A DNA stretch of 64,000 nt from Bradyrhizobium ottawaense (GTDB lineage Bacteria > Pseudomonadota > Alphaproteobacteria > Rhizobiales > Xanthobacteraceae). Shown here piece by piece: positions 32,554 through 42,046 of this stretch. A program made the position numbers and the translations under genes. The first letter of the stretch is position 1. Each line of letters begins with the position of its first letter. The notes beneath the pieces were generated by a model. That model was not told the origin of the DNA, ran no database searches, and worked only from the letters and a program-made list of their open reading frames with translations. The DNA is taken from NCBI RefSeq assembly GCF_900099825.1, contig NZ_LT629693.1, forward strand, positions 7,513,001 to 7,577,000, written 5' to 3'.

Positions 32554-32805
32554 ATGCCTGGCACCACTGCAGCGCAAGAGGCCGCGCATAAAACCAATGT
32601 TCTCGCCGCGGAGAGCGCTCGCCAGACGGCGATCGCAGCAGCCAAGGCCGCGTACAACAACACGCCGGCGGCCTGGCCGGCTTTCGACGCGGCAATCAAG
32701 GCGGCAGATGTAGCGCACTGTCGTGCAATTCTGGCGTCCGCAGCTTTGAACGGATCGGACGGCCCGAGGCAGACTCTGCACGAGCTCACGGGTTCATGGA
32801 CGTGA
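32554..32805 (+). CDS. small Ala-rich hypothetical protein
   Basis: 83 residues, Ala-rich helical (EAAHKTNVLAAESARQTAIA). A TAGGAGAATTGAC ribosome-binding stretch precedes the ATG at 32554, which decides the start. Function unknown; it is part of the phage-like run. Confidence 0.55.
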   Translation: MPGTTAAQEAAHKTNVLAAESARQTAIAAAKAAYNNTPAAWPAFDAAIKAADVAHCRAILASAALNGSDGPRQTLHELTGSWT

Positions 32806-33102
32806 CCGCCGACGCTCTGTCTATCCTCAACGGCAGACACTCGCGCCTACACCTAATCTTGCCCACGGCCGATGGCCGATGGATGGTGGCACACGCCGAA
32901 AACGGTGCCACAAAATCGGACAACACGTTTGTAGGATCGTTTGACGAGGCACTTGCTGTGGCGGGTACTTGGCGCGCGCGAATTGAGATCGTACAGCGAG
33001 CAAAGCGTCCGTGCTCTCAAGCGTGCATTTTCAGAAATCCCGGAATGCGATTTTGTGACGGAAGCCATGCGCCGCGCCGCCGCGCTAGCAGCGTTGACAT
33101 AG
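32796..33102 (+). pseudogene. possible frameshifted small phage gene
   Basis: From 32796 (MDVTADALSILNGRH) the frame reads plausibly to about TWRAR, then becomes Arg/Pro-rich. The +1 frame from there (ELRSYSEQSVRALKRAFSE, ending RRAAALAALT at 33102) looks like the true continuation. The switch point is near a GGCGCGCGCG run at about 32970, a likely slippage site. Confidence 0.35.
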
Positions 33103-33111
33103 GAATAGACG

Positions 33112-34961
33112 ATGGCAGGCAACATCCAAGGTTTCGACGCCGGCAACCTCGCCCTTCGCCCAACCGAAACGGGCGTGGAAGCGCGCGCGGGTACGGCTCG
33201 TCGGATCGGCGGGTTCTTCAGCCAGCAGGCCGGCGCGGAGCAAACGCTAGCGCAGGAGACGTCGCGACTTGGCAGCGAGACCGCAAAACTCGGCAGCGAG
33301 ACGTCGGCGCTCGGCGCGGAGAAGGGCGCGTCGATGGCCGACACCGGCCGCCGTCTTGGTTCGTCGATAGCCGAGGCCGGAGACGCTGCGGTCAAATATC
33401 TCGACAACAAGCAGATCAGCCAGGGGTCGGCGGCGTGGACAAACATCCTGCAGCAAGCCACCAAAGACTGGAACGACATCAGTGCGCACGCCGACCCGAA
33501 TGATCCGACGGTCGCCAAGAAGTTCATGGAGTCGCTCGACGGCCAATTGTCGACCTTCAAGGACGAGGGCTTCTATACCGAGGGCGGACAGAAATGGGCC
33601 GAGGCGCATGTTGAGGCGCTACGCACGCACATGGCCGAAAAGACCATGGCCGATATGTCGACAATGGCCGGCGAGGCTGCGAGGGTCAATCAGAAGCAGA
33701 CCGTCAATTCCCTTTCGGCTACGGTGCACTCTGATCCGACGAGTCTCGACTTCTCGCCGACCGCGTTGAAAAGCTCTACGGAGGGTATGATCTCCACCAG
33801 CCCCAATCTCACGGGTGCGCAAGCGGCGGCTGTGCGGTCGGAACTGTTGCAGTCTGGCTCCGAAGCGATCGTTAAGTCTGCCGCAATCGGTTACATCGAA
33901 AAAACGGCCAAGGTGCCACCGTGGGCAACCGATCCGAAATACGCGCCGTACATCAACGGTGCTGAGCTCAAGCAATTCGAGAGCGCGGCGAAGGCTGAGG
34001 CAAAGAAGAACGAACTGACGCAAAAGCAGATCGAAAGACCAACCGCGAGATTGCTGATCAGAAGGCGCATGCCGCCGCCAATAAGACTTTGAGCGACAAT
34101 GTTTCGATTGATCCACAAACCGGTAGACCGATCATCGACCCAAAATTCTACAGCGATGCGCTCGACATCGTTCGAAACAATCCGGGCGCTCCAAGCGCAG
34201 CCGCAGCCGTGCGGACCATGTTTGACTGGGGTGAAAGCCAGCAAAACAAAGAAGTGAAGGCCGTCGATGACCCGCTGGTCAAGCAGGGCCTGACCGATCG
34301 GCTGTTCGACCCAACTAATCCGACGACGCGCATCGACCTGATGAAGGCCAGTGCTGCCGGCAAACTGAGCGATCATTCGTTCCAGTCGATGGAGCGGCTC
34401 GTCACCGAACTGGAAACCTCGCCGCTCAAGGGACCGGTTTGGCAGGCGACGGCGGCCGCGGCAAAGGACGCGCTGATCGTCAGCATTCCCGGCGCGATCG
34501 GAAAGGACATGAAAGGTACCGAGAGCTACGCCAGTTTTATGCAGTCGTTCATTCCGCAGTATCTGGCGAAGTCGCGGGCCGGGACACTGGAGCCGAACGC
34601 ACTCGATGTGAAAGACCCGAACAGCATGATTTCGAAAGCCATGGCTCCGTTCAAGCGGACGGCGGCGCAGCGCATGTCGGATTATGTAGTCAGCTTCGGC
34701 GGGCTCGCGAACGTTCCGGAGCCGCCCGCGCCTGCCACGCCAACGCCGTCCGCCGTCCCGAAGCTGCCGGCCGATCGCGAGGCCGGACACGTCTATCCGA
34801 CGCCCCAGGGGCCGTACAAATGGACCGGAACGGGCTGGGTGAAGCCAGACGCCGAGGCCTTCAGCAGCGGCGCGGCAATGCAGTACAACGAGGCGACCAG
34901 GCAGTGGCGAAACAAGGCCAGCGGGGCCGTCTATGACTCCGTCGGGCGCCCGGTGAAGTGA
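33112..34961 (+). pseudogene. phage virion-type protein, split by a frameshift
   Basis: The 5' part (33112 to about 34035) is Ala/Gln/Ser-rich: RIGGFFSQQAGAEQTLAQE, then long helical stretches, reminiscent of internal virion or tail proteins of podovirus-like phages. After QKQIER the frame is lost. Adding one base in GAAAGACC gives EKTNREIADQKAHAAANK, running straight into the second frame (SDNVSIDPQTGRPIID... to GRPVK at 34961). The intact product would be about 615 residues. The C-terminal part has a Pro-rich linker (EPPAPATPTPSAVP). Confidence 0.6.
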
Positions 34962-35116
34962 CTAGCCTACCTGTTCGGCGAGGCGATGCCGGAATGACGA
35001 TGAGAACTGAAACGAACAAACACTAAGCAGCCAGAATGTTGCACAGCGATATCCGAAAAGGACTCGGACGGTCCGCAAGCGTCATGTCATACTCGCACCA
35101 AAGGCGAGGAATCGAT

Positions 35117-36597
35117 ATGGAGCGGTTGCAACTACTAAAGAGCATAACCTTCGGCGAGCGAGTCGCTGAGGAGGAGACGAGCGCGTTGGGGCAATACTTC
35201 GTCGAAACGGATCAATGGGAACGGATATTCGATGGCAAGATCGATGTCGTCAGAGGTGACAAAGGTTCCGGTAAGAGCGCCATCTATTCTCTGCTTGATA
35301 GCAAGTCGAATGACCTGTTCGATCGGCGGGTGCTGCTGACGACCGCCGAGAATCCGCGCGGTGACACGGTATTCTCGGATTTGGTATCCGAACCGCCGAC
35401 TAGCGAGAACGAATTCGTCTTCTTATGGAAGCTATATTACGTGTCGCTAGTCGCGGCGAAGCTGAAAGAGTTCTACATCGCCAATGACAAAGCGACCGAG
35501 CTCTTCGCCGCGCTTGAGGAGGCAGGCCTCCTGGAGCCTTCGTTCAGCCTGAAGCGGACGTTCCTAAAGGTTCGTAGATATGTCCTTCCAAAGACGATCG
35601 AAGGTACGGTTACCGTTGATCCCAATACGCTCCAATCGACTGCAACGGGAAAAATAACGCTCGCTGAGCCAAATCCCGAGGCCGAAAAGCGGGGCGCAGT
35701 CTCGGTTGGACGTTTGGCCGAGCTGGCAAACGATGCCTTGGACCGGGCCGGATATCGGGTTTGGGTCTTATTCGATCGACTCGACGTGGCATTCATTGAA
35801 AGCGGAGGGCTAGAGAAGAATGCGCTAAGGGCGCTGTTTCGCGCTTATCGCGATTTTAGCGGCTTCGATTATCTCAAGTTCAAGATTTTCTACGGTTAGA
35901 TATTTGGAGCCGCATCATGGAAGGTGGCTTCCGCGAGGCAAGCCACATCACGAAGACCGCAGATCTCGAATGGAATGAGTCGAGTCTTCTTAATCTCATT
36001 GTTCGGCGAGCGCTCAACAATGATGCGCTTATCGATGCGTACGGTGCGGATCGCGCGGCCATACTAAAAAGTGTCGAGCAACAGAAACAATTTTTTTACA
36101 AGCTGTTTCCGGCGCAAGTCGAACAGGGCGAAAAGAAGAGGGCAACGTTCGACTGGATTGTCAGCCGTTGCGCCGATGGGCGGGGGCGGACGGCACCTCG
36201 GGAGGTCATTCACTTATTGAATGGATTGCGCGAAAAAGAGGTAGAACGAATTGAAAGGGGCGGTGTGCTGCCCGATGACGGCACCTTATTCGACCGCTCT
36301 GTGTTTAAGGCTGCTCTCGCGACGGTTTCAAAGACTCGATTGGCTGGAACGATCTACGCCGAGTATGATGACCTCAAGCCCTACGTTGCCAAGCTTGAAG
36401 GACAGAAAACGGAGCAGACTCTCGAATCGCTCCGATCCACATGGGGCGTTTCGGTCAATGATGCTGAGCGCCTCGTGCAGCAGCTTATCGATATCGGCTT
36501 CTTTCAAGAAAAATCATCACGCCAGGAAGACACCTTTTGGGTGCCCTTTCTGTATCGCGACGCTCTTCGGATGAGCCAAGGTCTGGCCGACGACTGA
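35117..36597 (+). pseudogene. P-loop ATPase (Sll1717-like), frameshifted
   Basis: The 5' part has a Walker A (GDKGSGKS, residues 47-54) and a Walker B-like strand (YRVWVLFDRLDVAFIE). At about 35890 the frame stops at FKIFYG. One extra base would give IFLRLDIWSRIMEGGFREAS, joining the second frame, which continues to 36597. The whole would be about 490 residues, similar to ATPases annotated as the Sll1717 family, often found in accessory islands. The start at 35117 is set by an AGGCGAGGA site 6 bp upstream. The two parts could in principle still be expressed separately. Confidence 0.65.
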
Positions 36598-36755
36598 GCA
36601 TTAGCTGGTCGATTTAGCCAATGCTGCTAGATCTCGCATGCAGAGCGGCGCGGTCACCGGTCAGCTTCTCGACGTAGTCGTCGATCGCATCGATCAAGTC
36701 GCGGCGACCCATCGCTTGTAAATATCATGGTTCTTGAGTCGGCTCACCTGATTGC

Positions 36756-37067
36756 TCAGCACAACCGTCCATTTTGGGCACAGTTGAATTTCTTGGCCGC
36801 ATCGTTGAAACGATCGATGATCGCGCTGTTCTCACTCTTTAGGCAATCGACGTAGGCGCGAACCTCGATCTGGTAGAGATCCATGAGGGGCTGGCAAATC
36901 TCGATTGATACTCGGTCAACGAGATAATCCAGGCATGGCGGTCGCGCAGGCTGCACCAAATCGCCTTGGGGAAAACTCGTGAAGCCGCGGCACGCCGACG
37001 GATATTCCCCGGCCTGACTGGCTGCCGAAACCAACGCGAGAAGCGCTGCAATTGCTGGAATACGCAT
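36756..37067 (-). CDS. small exported hypothetical protein
   Basis: 103 residues with a signal peptide (MRIPAIAALLALVSAASQA) and five Cys in the mature part (SACRGFTSF, PPCLDYLVD, IEICQPLMD and others), suggesting a disulphide-bonded periplasmic protein. The start at 37067 is preferred over the upstream in-frame one because it places the signal peptide first. Confidence 0.55.
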   Translation of the reverse strand: MRIPAIAALLALVSAASQAGEYPSACRGFTSFPQGDLVQPARPPCLDYLVDRVSIEICQPLMDLYQIEVRAYVDCLKSENSAIIDRFNDAAKKFNCAQNGRLC

Positions 37068-37152
37068 TTCACAGCCTCCGACCCGCGAGAGAAATTGCTG
37101 TACTGCACCGGCATCCAAGCCGGTGGCTAGCGGGGACAGTCAGGGACGCAGC

Positions 37153-37184
37153 AAAAAAGCCGCAGGCATTCGCGCGCCGCGGCT
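37153..37184 (-). terminator. hairpin with T-run on minus strand
   Basis: AGCCGC (37179-37184 read on minus) pairs with GCGGCT (37158-37163), followed on the minus strand by TTTTT. It probably ends transcripts coming from the 37360 gene. Confidence 0.5.
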
Positions 37185-37359
37185 CGCCGGGTTCGAAAAT
37201 TGATGCTTATGAAATTGTCCAGCCCCGGTGAGCAGAGCTAAGGCCACATATTACTAAAGGTAAATTAAAATGCGCTGTTCCCGAACAGGAACAAAAAATC
37301 TGTTGCTGAGTGGTCACTGCGCTCCTCGAAAGGGATGGATTTTTAACGCGGCTTCGCCT

Positions 37360-37614
37360 TCAGCCAAGGCTTAGATCTGAGGAAGTCACAAGGATGCCTC
37401 CGAGGCCGTAGTCAGCTTTGCGGAGTTTAACGAGCGCGGCGGCTTCTATTTTTTCTCGATGCGTCTCGAAAATGTTGAGCAATTCATCTGGTGGAGTATC
37501 TGCGCGGTGAGCACGGCCAAGATCGAGCAACGCTTCGCGCGCGACTGCGCACTCTTCAACACCCGTCTCATGCTCTAGTTGAAAAATAACGAGCTCGACG
37601 ACTAGAGGCGACAA
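37360..37614 (-). CDS. hypothetical protein, DUF1488-like C-terminus
   Basis: 84 residues. The stretch DELLNIFETHREKIEAAALV followed by a Gly-rich strand and TSSDL resembles the C-terminal half of DUF1488 proteins common in rhizobia. The typical N-terminal part is absent, so it may be a diverged or partial member. Confidence 0.4.
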   Translation of the reverse strand: MSPLVVELVIFQLEHETGVEECAVAREALLDLGRAHRADTPPDELLNIFETHREKIEAAALVKLRKADYGLGGILVTSSDLSLG

Positions 37615-37671
37615 TGTGAGCCGCGGGCTTTGGGACTAAACACGCGAAAGCAGCCCCGAGGGGCTTGGCAA

Positions 37672-37944
37672 TCACTCCTCGCTCAACGAGCTCCTCAGGT
37701 ACCCCAGCATGACCCAGCAAGCTTCTTCGGCCTCAGTGAGCGTTTTAAAGGGCGAGCCGCTGACCCTGATGGCGCCCCTGTTCTGATGGATAGGACGCCA
37801 CGATGCCACATAACCGGGTGGTCCGTGAAAGCCGGGACCGCTGCGGCTCTCACAACTGATCACGAACGAAAAGCTGTCGCTGCTCGCGATCCATATTTCC
37901 ATGTCCTCGACGGGATTAATGACGCGGGTGAACTCCATGGCCAT
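37672..37944 (-). CDS. conserved small hypothetical protein
   Basis: 90 residues from MAMEFTRVINPVEDMEIWIA, with SFVISCESRSGPGFHG and a closing SPFKTLTEAEEACWVML. It resembles a small protein repeatedly seen in bradyrhizobial genomes, function unknown. A longer frame to 38010 lacks that similarity. Confidence 0.55.
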   Translation of the reverse strand: MAMEFTRVINPVEDMEIWIASSDSFSFVISCESRSGPGFHGPPGYVASWRPIHQNRGAIRVSGSPFKTLTEAEEACWVMLGYLRSSLSEE

Positions 37945-38375
37945 TTCCACCGCCGATCTACGCCGGGACTTCCGACGATCAAGCGCTCTCCCAAAGACGG
38001 TTTCCAGCACTATCCAGCACTATAGCGTGGGTACCCCCGCAAAGCCCGCTATCCACGCGCAAAGGGGCCCCTTTGAGGGGAATTGCTTTTTTAACCAAAT
38101 CAGGTGAGCATGTCCGTGGGCGTAGAAACCCGGACCGAGATATAGCCGCAAATGCTTGGTCAGCATCCACCCGATTGGCGTCGGGTGAGGTCGGCTGAAC
38201 GTAGGCAGCGCATTGGCGTGCGCTCCAAGCTGGCCATTATGGCCGGGAGGGCCGCGCCATGTCCAGAGGGGCAACCCTTAAAAGCGCGTGCCGCCAGTCT
38301 CTCGGCTGGTTTCTACCTCCCGGCTGCCGGCCGATCCGGCAATGGCCGTAGAACGCCAATCCGAGAGCACCACCC
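37945..38375. other. 430-bp gap, no gene seen
   Basis: Several short frames exist on both strands but none shows protein-like composition or a ribosome-binding site. Confidence 0.4.
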
Positions 38376-38924
38376 ATGCAAAACCAAATCCACGACTCCG
38401 ACGTTGACCGATCGCCTGTGCAGAACGCCCAGGTTTCACATCAAACGCGTAGGAGTTTCCTCATGAATTTACTGGTTTCGCTTCCAATCGTCGCCGCCGT
38501 ACCCACCGCCTCGCCTGCGATGCCGACCAATGATCCGATTTTTGCCGCGATCGAAAGAGCGCGCCAAGCCAAGGCTCAAAGCGACGCCCGGTATGCACGC
38601 GTAAGTAAGCTGTACAAGTCAGCGGCCAAGAGAGGACTTGGAGAAGAAAGTTCGTTGGACGAACGCAACGCATTCGTCGAGGCCAAATTCGGCTGCGACC
38701 CGGATATCTATACGGATGAGACCGCTCAGGCGCTTTGGGATGCGGTCGACGAAACGTTTGAGGTGGTGCCGACAACGCCGGCGGGAATGCTAGCGCTCCT
38801 ACGTTTTGCTGACAAACTGGGGGAAAGAGAGAGCGATCTTGTGCTGGAGAATGCATTTACGTTGATTGCCACACTCACCGCTGCCGCAGAGCGTCAGCTT
38901 AGCGGGAGCGGAACGTCAACTTAA
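38376..38924 (+). CDS. hypothetical protein with Tat-like signal
   Basis: 182 residues. The N-terminal TRRSFLMNLLVSLPIVAAV resembles a twin-arginine signal with a hydrophobic core. The mature part is helical and acidic (DPIFAAIERARQAKAQSDAR, WDAVDETFEVVPTTPAGML) and unassigned. The start could also be the internal MNLLVSL at 38463, which would remove the RR motif. Confidence 0.5.
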   Translation: MQNQIHDSDVDRSPVQNAQVSHQTRRSFLMNLLVSLPIVAAVPTASPAMPTNDPIFAAIERARQAKAQSDARYARVSKLYKSAAKRGLGEESSLDERNAFVEAKFGCDPDIYTDETAQALWDAVDETFEVVPTTPAGMLALLRFADKLGERESDLVLENAFTLIATLTAAAERQLSGSGTST

Positions 38925-38980
38925 GGGCTGCTGGTTGAGCGCGGGGCTTCGGTCCCGCGCTCACACCGCCGATAAAAGTC

Positions 38981-39014
38981 TCGAGCCCGCCGCTTTAACC
39001 CGGTGGGTTTTTCT
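38981..39014 (+). terminator. hairpin with T-run
   Basis: CCCGCCG (38986-38992) pairs with CGGTGGG (39001-39007) using one G-T pair, followed by TTTTTC. It lies 60 bp after the Tat-signal gene. A sister copy occurs at 39852. Confidence 0.55.
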
Positions 39015-39276
39015 TTTGGCTTTGGCGGGCTCGGAAAGCTGTTGTTGTTGTTGTTGAGGCTGGCTTTGGGACCCCGCGGGGTGAGCCGGCCGACAAAATC
39101 TGGTGGCCCATCGCCGTTCGCACCGTCTTTGAATGTCCAGGGGGATAATGCTCATAACCGAGCTCCGGGTTGTCGCCCCCCGGTCTCAAGACCTCAACGC
39201 GCGTGCTCCTTTAAAGGTCCGTCAAAGCGGCTACATACTTTCGGCATCAGTGTGACAACGGGATTAAGCAGCTCAA

Positions 39277-39459
39277 TCAGTCCGCTGGAAGCTGGTCGAA
39301 CTTCTGCGACGGGTATCGGCACCCGTCCGGCGCGGTAATCTCAATTTCCCGACAACCGTCTTCAGCCAGCTCTGCAGCCTTTTTCCGGGCCGCGGCGGCT
39401 GTTTCGCGCCGAAAGGTGATGCTGCCCGAAGTATCCGTTCCTGTGATCAAAAATCGCAT
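39277..39459 (-). CDS. small conserved hypothetical protein
   Basis: 60 residues: MRFLITGTDTSGSITFRRET, then AARKKAAELAEDGCREIEI and a Gly-Cys-Arg-Tyr closing strand. Compact beta-alpha-beta pattern, typical of small bradyrhizobial proteins. The start could be 39471 (MGSPM). Confidence 0.5.
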   Translation of the reverse strand: MRFLITGTDTSGSITFRRETAAAARKKAAELAEDGCREIEITAPDGCRYPSQKFDQLPAD

Positions 39460-39541
39460 GGGCGACCCCATAGGAGGCCACTAAAAACCCGACGTCGGCT
39501 CCGTTACGCAGACGGGCGACGAGGCACGGTGCAATTACAGA

Positions 39542-39649
39542 TTAGACAAATGCGAAAGCCAACAAACCAGAGCAAAGCATGACGACGCCGGCCAAGGCGA
39601 AGAAACGTTCCGCAGCGAGGAAACCTTTGGAAGCGAATTCATCCCGCAT
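39542..39649 (-). CDS. small single-pass membrane peptide
   Basis: 35 residues, MRDEFASKGFLAAERFFALA followed by a hydrophobic segment (VVMLCSGLLAFAFV). A plausible membrane microprotein; evidence is composition only. Confidence 0.3.
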   Translation of the reverse strand: MRDEFASKGFLAAERFFALAGVVMLCSGLLAFAFV

Positions 39650-39851
39650 GGTACACCGCCTATCGCGCGCCCCCGCTCGAACGAAACGACCAACCCGCCG
39701 CATAGTCAAAGAGTTTTCCTGCCAAATACTAATTTCGACGCTGGCTGATGATTTCATGCAACACCCGTCCCGGGCGCTGTGACGGCCTGGAGTTGCTTAC
39801 GCGGTCGCGCCTCGCGGGCCGTCCCTGCGCTGGCGCCGGCGGTAACGGCCT

Positions 39852-39883
39852 CAAGCCCGCCGCTTCAACCCGGCGGGCTTTGC
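39852..39883 (+). terminator. strong hairpin
   Basis: AGCCCGCCG (39854-39862) and CGGCGGGCT (39871-39879) are perfect complements around CTTCAACC. It is a near copy of the hairpin at 38986-39007. It also overlaps the end of the minus-strand gene at 39865. Confidence 0.5.
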
Positions 39884-40047
39884 CCTGGCGCGATATCCAT
39901 TGAGTCGGGTGATCGACGGTGGCGCGCGCTATGCTCGGTCATTACTTTCACCGCCTCATTTTCGTCGGCGCAAAAAGCAATGCTTTCCCGATCGGCAAAC
40001 ACTAGCCACTGATGAAGGCCAATTTCCCTGATGACGTACTCGGTCAT
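39865..40047 (-). CDS. small hypothetical protein
   Basis: 60 residues: MTEYVIREIGLHQWLVFADR, ESIAFCADENEAVKVM, then a basic tail. Beta-rich N-terminus; function unknown. An in-frame extension to 40209 has Arg-rich, non-protein-like composition and is rejected. Confidence 0.45.
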   Translation of the reverse strand: MTEYVIREIGLHQWLVFADRESIAFCADENEAVKVMTEHSARHRRSPDSMDIAPGQSPPG

Positions 40048-40346
40048 TTCGAGCGTCCGGCAGCGAGTGAACCGCATCTTACGCCAGCAACGTTGCCGGT
40101 TCATTAACCAGAATCCTTCAGCAGCGGTAACGAGGAGAGAGGGCGCGAATGATAGCCCGGCGCTCACAGCGCTGGCTAGCCATCCGCTGGCGCCGATCGA
40201 TCGGCACATAGCCTGCAGCGGCCAGGCTCACCAGCGGGCTTGCTGGAGTTGTGGAGGGGCTACGAGGCTTCTGTCCCGCGCCCTAAAGAGGCCGTCGCCA
40301 ATTTCTATGCTGGCGCCCGCACCACACTTTGGCGGAGGAAATTAAG

Positions 40347-40652
40347 ATGCGAGATATAATCGAAGACAGAAGGGTCCTGAGGATGCAATTCGAGGCCTTC
40401 GCACACTATGCGGGACATGAGAGCGGAAAGCCCGAATCCGCATATTGTTTCGATGCATTGGCGGCCAGCGTCGACGACGTCTCGTCCGAATTGTTGGAGA
40501 CTTATGTCGGACTGTTCCAGAAAACCGAACACCGGAAAATCGGCAGCGCCTTGCGGCAATCGATCCAACAGGGATTGTGGTCGCCCAAAAACGCAACCGA
40601 ATACATGCAGCGATTCATTGCGTTTGCATCTGGAACAGGGGCGTCCTCCTGA
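40347..40652 (+). CDS. hypothetical protein
   Basis: 101 residues, helical (MRDIIEDRRVLRMQFEAFAH, VSSELLETYVGLFQKTEH). A GGCGGAGGAAATTAAG ribosome-binding site directly before 40347 fixes the start. No domain recognised. Confidence 0.55.
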   Translation: MRDIIEDRRVLRMQFEAFAHYAGHESGKPESAYCFDALAASVDDVSSELLETYVGLFQKTEHRKIGSALRQSIQQGLWSPKNATEYMQRFIAFASGTGASS

Positions 40653-40822
40653 GGCATGCGATAACGGCGTTGATCGCTTGACGCCTTCGGGGCCGATTCC
40701 GCACACGTAACTGCAGATTAACTGATCGGCCTCAGTATGAAGTCGACCTTCTGGAGGTCACTGGTATTGCGTAAGGGCCGTCGTTGGGAATTCCGCGACG
40801 GCTTTTTCGTGACGAGGCCAAG

Positions 40823-41059
40823 ATGGATTATCAGGCATTCACGAACGATAGCCTCACCCTGATGTACGAGGCCGCGCGCGGCGCGCTGGCGTCCGACGAT
40901 GCGCAGGAAAAGCAGGGCGAGGATCCAAGGTTCCGCGTTCGCGATACGCCGGATTGGAAGAAGCACGCCGCCGACATCGAGGCCGAGATGCTCAGGCGCG
41001 GGATGCCTTTCAGCGTCATCGAGTGGCACGAGGGCCAGGAGAAACTACCGTTCGGATGA
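40823..41059 (+). CDS. small hypothetical protein
   Basis: 78 residues: MDYQAFTNDSLTLMYEAARG, DAQEKQGEDPRFRVRDTPDW, IEAEMLRRGMPFSVIEW. Acidic, helical, no domain recognised; similar small proteins are common in rhizobial accessory DNA. Confidence 0.5.
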   Translation: MDYQAFTNDSLTLMYEAARGALASDDAQEKQGEDPRFRVRDTPDWKKHAADIEAEMLRRGMPFSVIEWHEGQEKLPFG

Positions 41060-41240
41060 ACTGGCGTCGCGGGAAAACCGGCGTTTCGGGCGGCGGGGCA
41101 GCCGGACCCAAGTTCGGACCCAAAGCCGACGTAACAGGACAGAACAGAGCATTACGCGATGGACTAAGCGGGTCGTACGGGGCTTTGATTTTCCTACAAA
41201 GAATAACAGGACGGCACTCGATGAGATCGCGCCGTCCGTA

Positions 41241-41285
41241 CTCCAAAACCGGTTGTCGCAGGTTCGAGCCCTGCCGCCCCTGCCA
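41241..41285 (+). tRNA. 3' fragment of tRNA-Trp (CCA anticodon), probable old att site
   Basis: The 45 bp from the anticodon loop (CTCCAAA, anticodon CCA) through the T-arm (GCAGG TTCGAGC CCTGC), the acceptor strand CGCCCCT, discriminator G and CCA match the 3' half of bacterial tRNA-Trp. The 5' side of the anticodon stem (CCGTA) does not pair with ACCGG, and no D-arm or 5' acceptor strand exists. It is a fragment, as left by integration into a tRNA gene. Confidence 0.75.
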
Positions 41286-41390
41286 GCATTTTCAATGGCG
41301 GCCAGTGCTTCCCATGCGCTTCCCGCGCTCACAATTTGGGAAGCGAAACTGCTCTAATCCTTTACAATTGCACATATTTCCCTCCGGTTG

Positions 41391-41709
41391 CCATATCTCC
41401 GGCTACCACATGGCTGTCGTCGCCGGCGTCGTGTTCTTTGCGGTGCGGGCGCTGCTGGCGCTGTTTCCGGCGCTGACCGCCGCCCATCCGATCAAGAAAT
41501 GGTCGGCGGCGGCGGCCGTGGTGGCCGCCGCCTTCTATCTGCTGCTGTCGGGCGCCGAGGTCGCGACGCAACGGTCGTTCTTCATGACAGCGGTGGTGCT
41601 GATCGCGGTCATGGTCGACCGCCGCGCCGTCACCTTCCGCACGCTCGCGGTCGCGGCCATGATCGTGCTCGCGATCGCGCCGGAGGCCTTGGTCCATCCG
41701 AGCTTTCAG
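41391..41709 (+). pseudogene. comEC: comEC, middle fragment
   Basis: Core of the ComEC competence domain: ISGYHMAVVAGVVFFAVRAL, then IKKWSAAAAVVAAAFYLLLSGAEVATQRSFFM (residues of the conserved membrane segments), and IAPEALVHPSFQ. The ATQRSF and ISGYHM motifs are diagnostic. It is in frame until CAG at 41709, where the integrative element begins. It continues exactly in MSFAATLGL at 58547. Confidence 0.88.
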
Positions 41710-41710
41710 A
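41700..41710 (+). other. attL core of the 16.8-kb element
   Basis: GAGCTTTCAGA, identical to 58537-58547. It lies within codons for the comEC segment PSFQM. The flanks differ (CATCC before, GCTTGG after), as expected for a host/element junction. Confidence 0.8.
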
Positions 41711-41848
41711 GCTTGGTGGCGCAGTTCTCAATCCTGCCGTTCCCGGCAGAAGAACCCCTGTAAATAAAGGGTTTTTGCAATGTTGCCCTTCCAGGTGCGT
41801 GGCACGAAAACCGAACAAAACGGGGCAAAAGACCGGGTTTGGCGGCAA

Positions 41849-41873
41849 AAAGTCCCGAAAAAAGTCCCGAACC
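41849..41873. repeat. left copy of 25-bp terminal direct repeat
   Basis: It contains AGTCCCGAAAAAAGTCCCG and is identical over 25 bp to 58454-58478, in the same orientation. It is itself built from two AGTCCCGAA half-repeats. It lies 138 bp inside attL, which fits an arm-type integrase binding site. Confidence 0.7.
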
Positions 41874-42046
41874 GGTTTTTGCCTGTTCGCGTACCGTTCC
41901 GCCCGCACGGGCCAAGGCATGCAAGCCGTCGCGCGTTTCCTTTACAGCCGCTGGCATCGGGCCGCTTCCTTGGGACGCATTGCCGTGAAGCGCCAGCCCA
42001 ACAAGTGGTTCAAGCGCCGCACTCTATATAGGCATATAGGCGGGCT

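Larger units (their letters stand above)
32149..41390. mobile_element. decayed prophage-like segment inside comEC
   Basis: About 9.2 kb between two comEC fragments. It holds a virion-type gene with a frameshift, a frameshifted P-loop ATPase, several small proteins and, near the right end, a tRNA-Trp 3' fragment. The coding sequence missing between ARLLPP and ISGYHM (about 200 residues of ComEC) shows that the host gene was also deleted, so this is not a clean insertion. No integrase gene was seen within it. Confidence 0.65.

Noticed and set aside
39040..39057. Short TTG repeat run
   Set aside because: Only five units in low-complexity DNA after a terminator; no functional context.
41780..42031. 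Open frame just inside the left end of the element
   Set aside because: Arg/Pro-rich composition and a perfect arm-type repeat inside it; better explained as attachment-site DNA.
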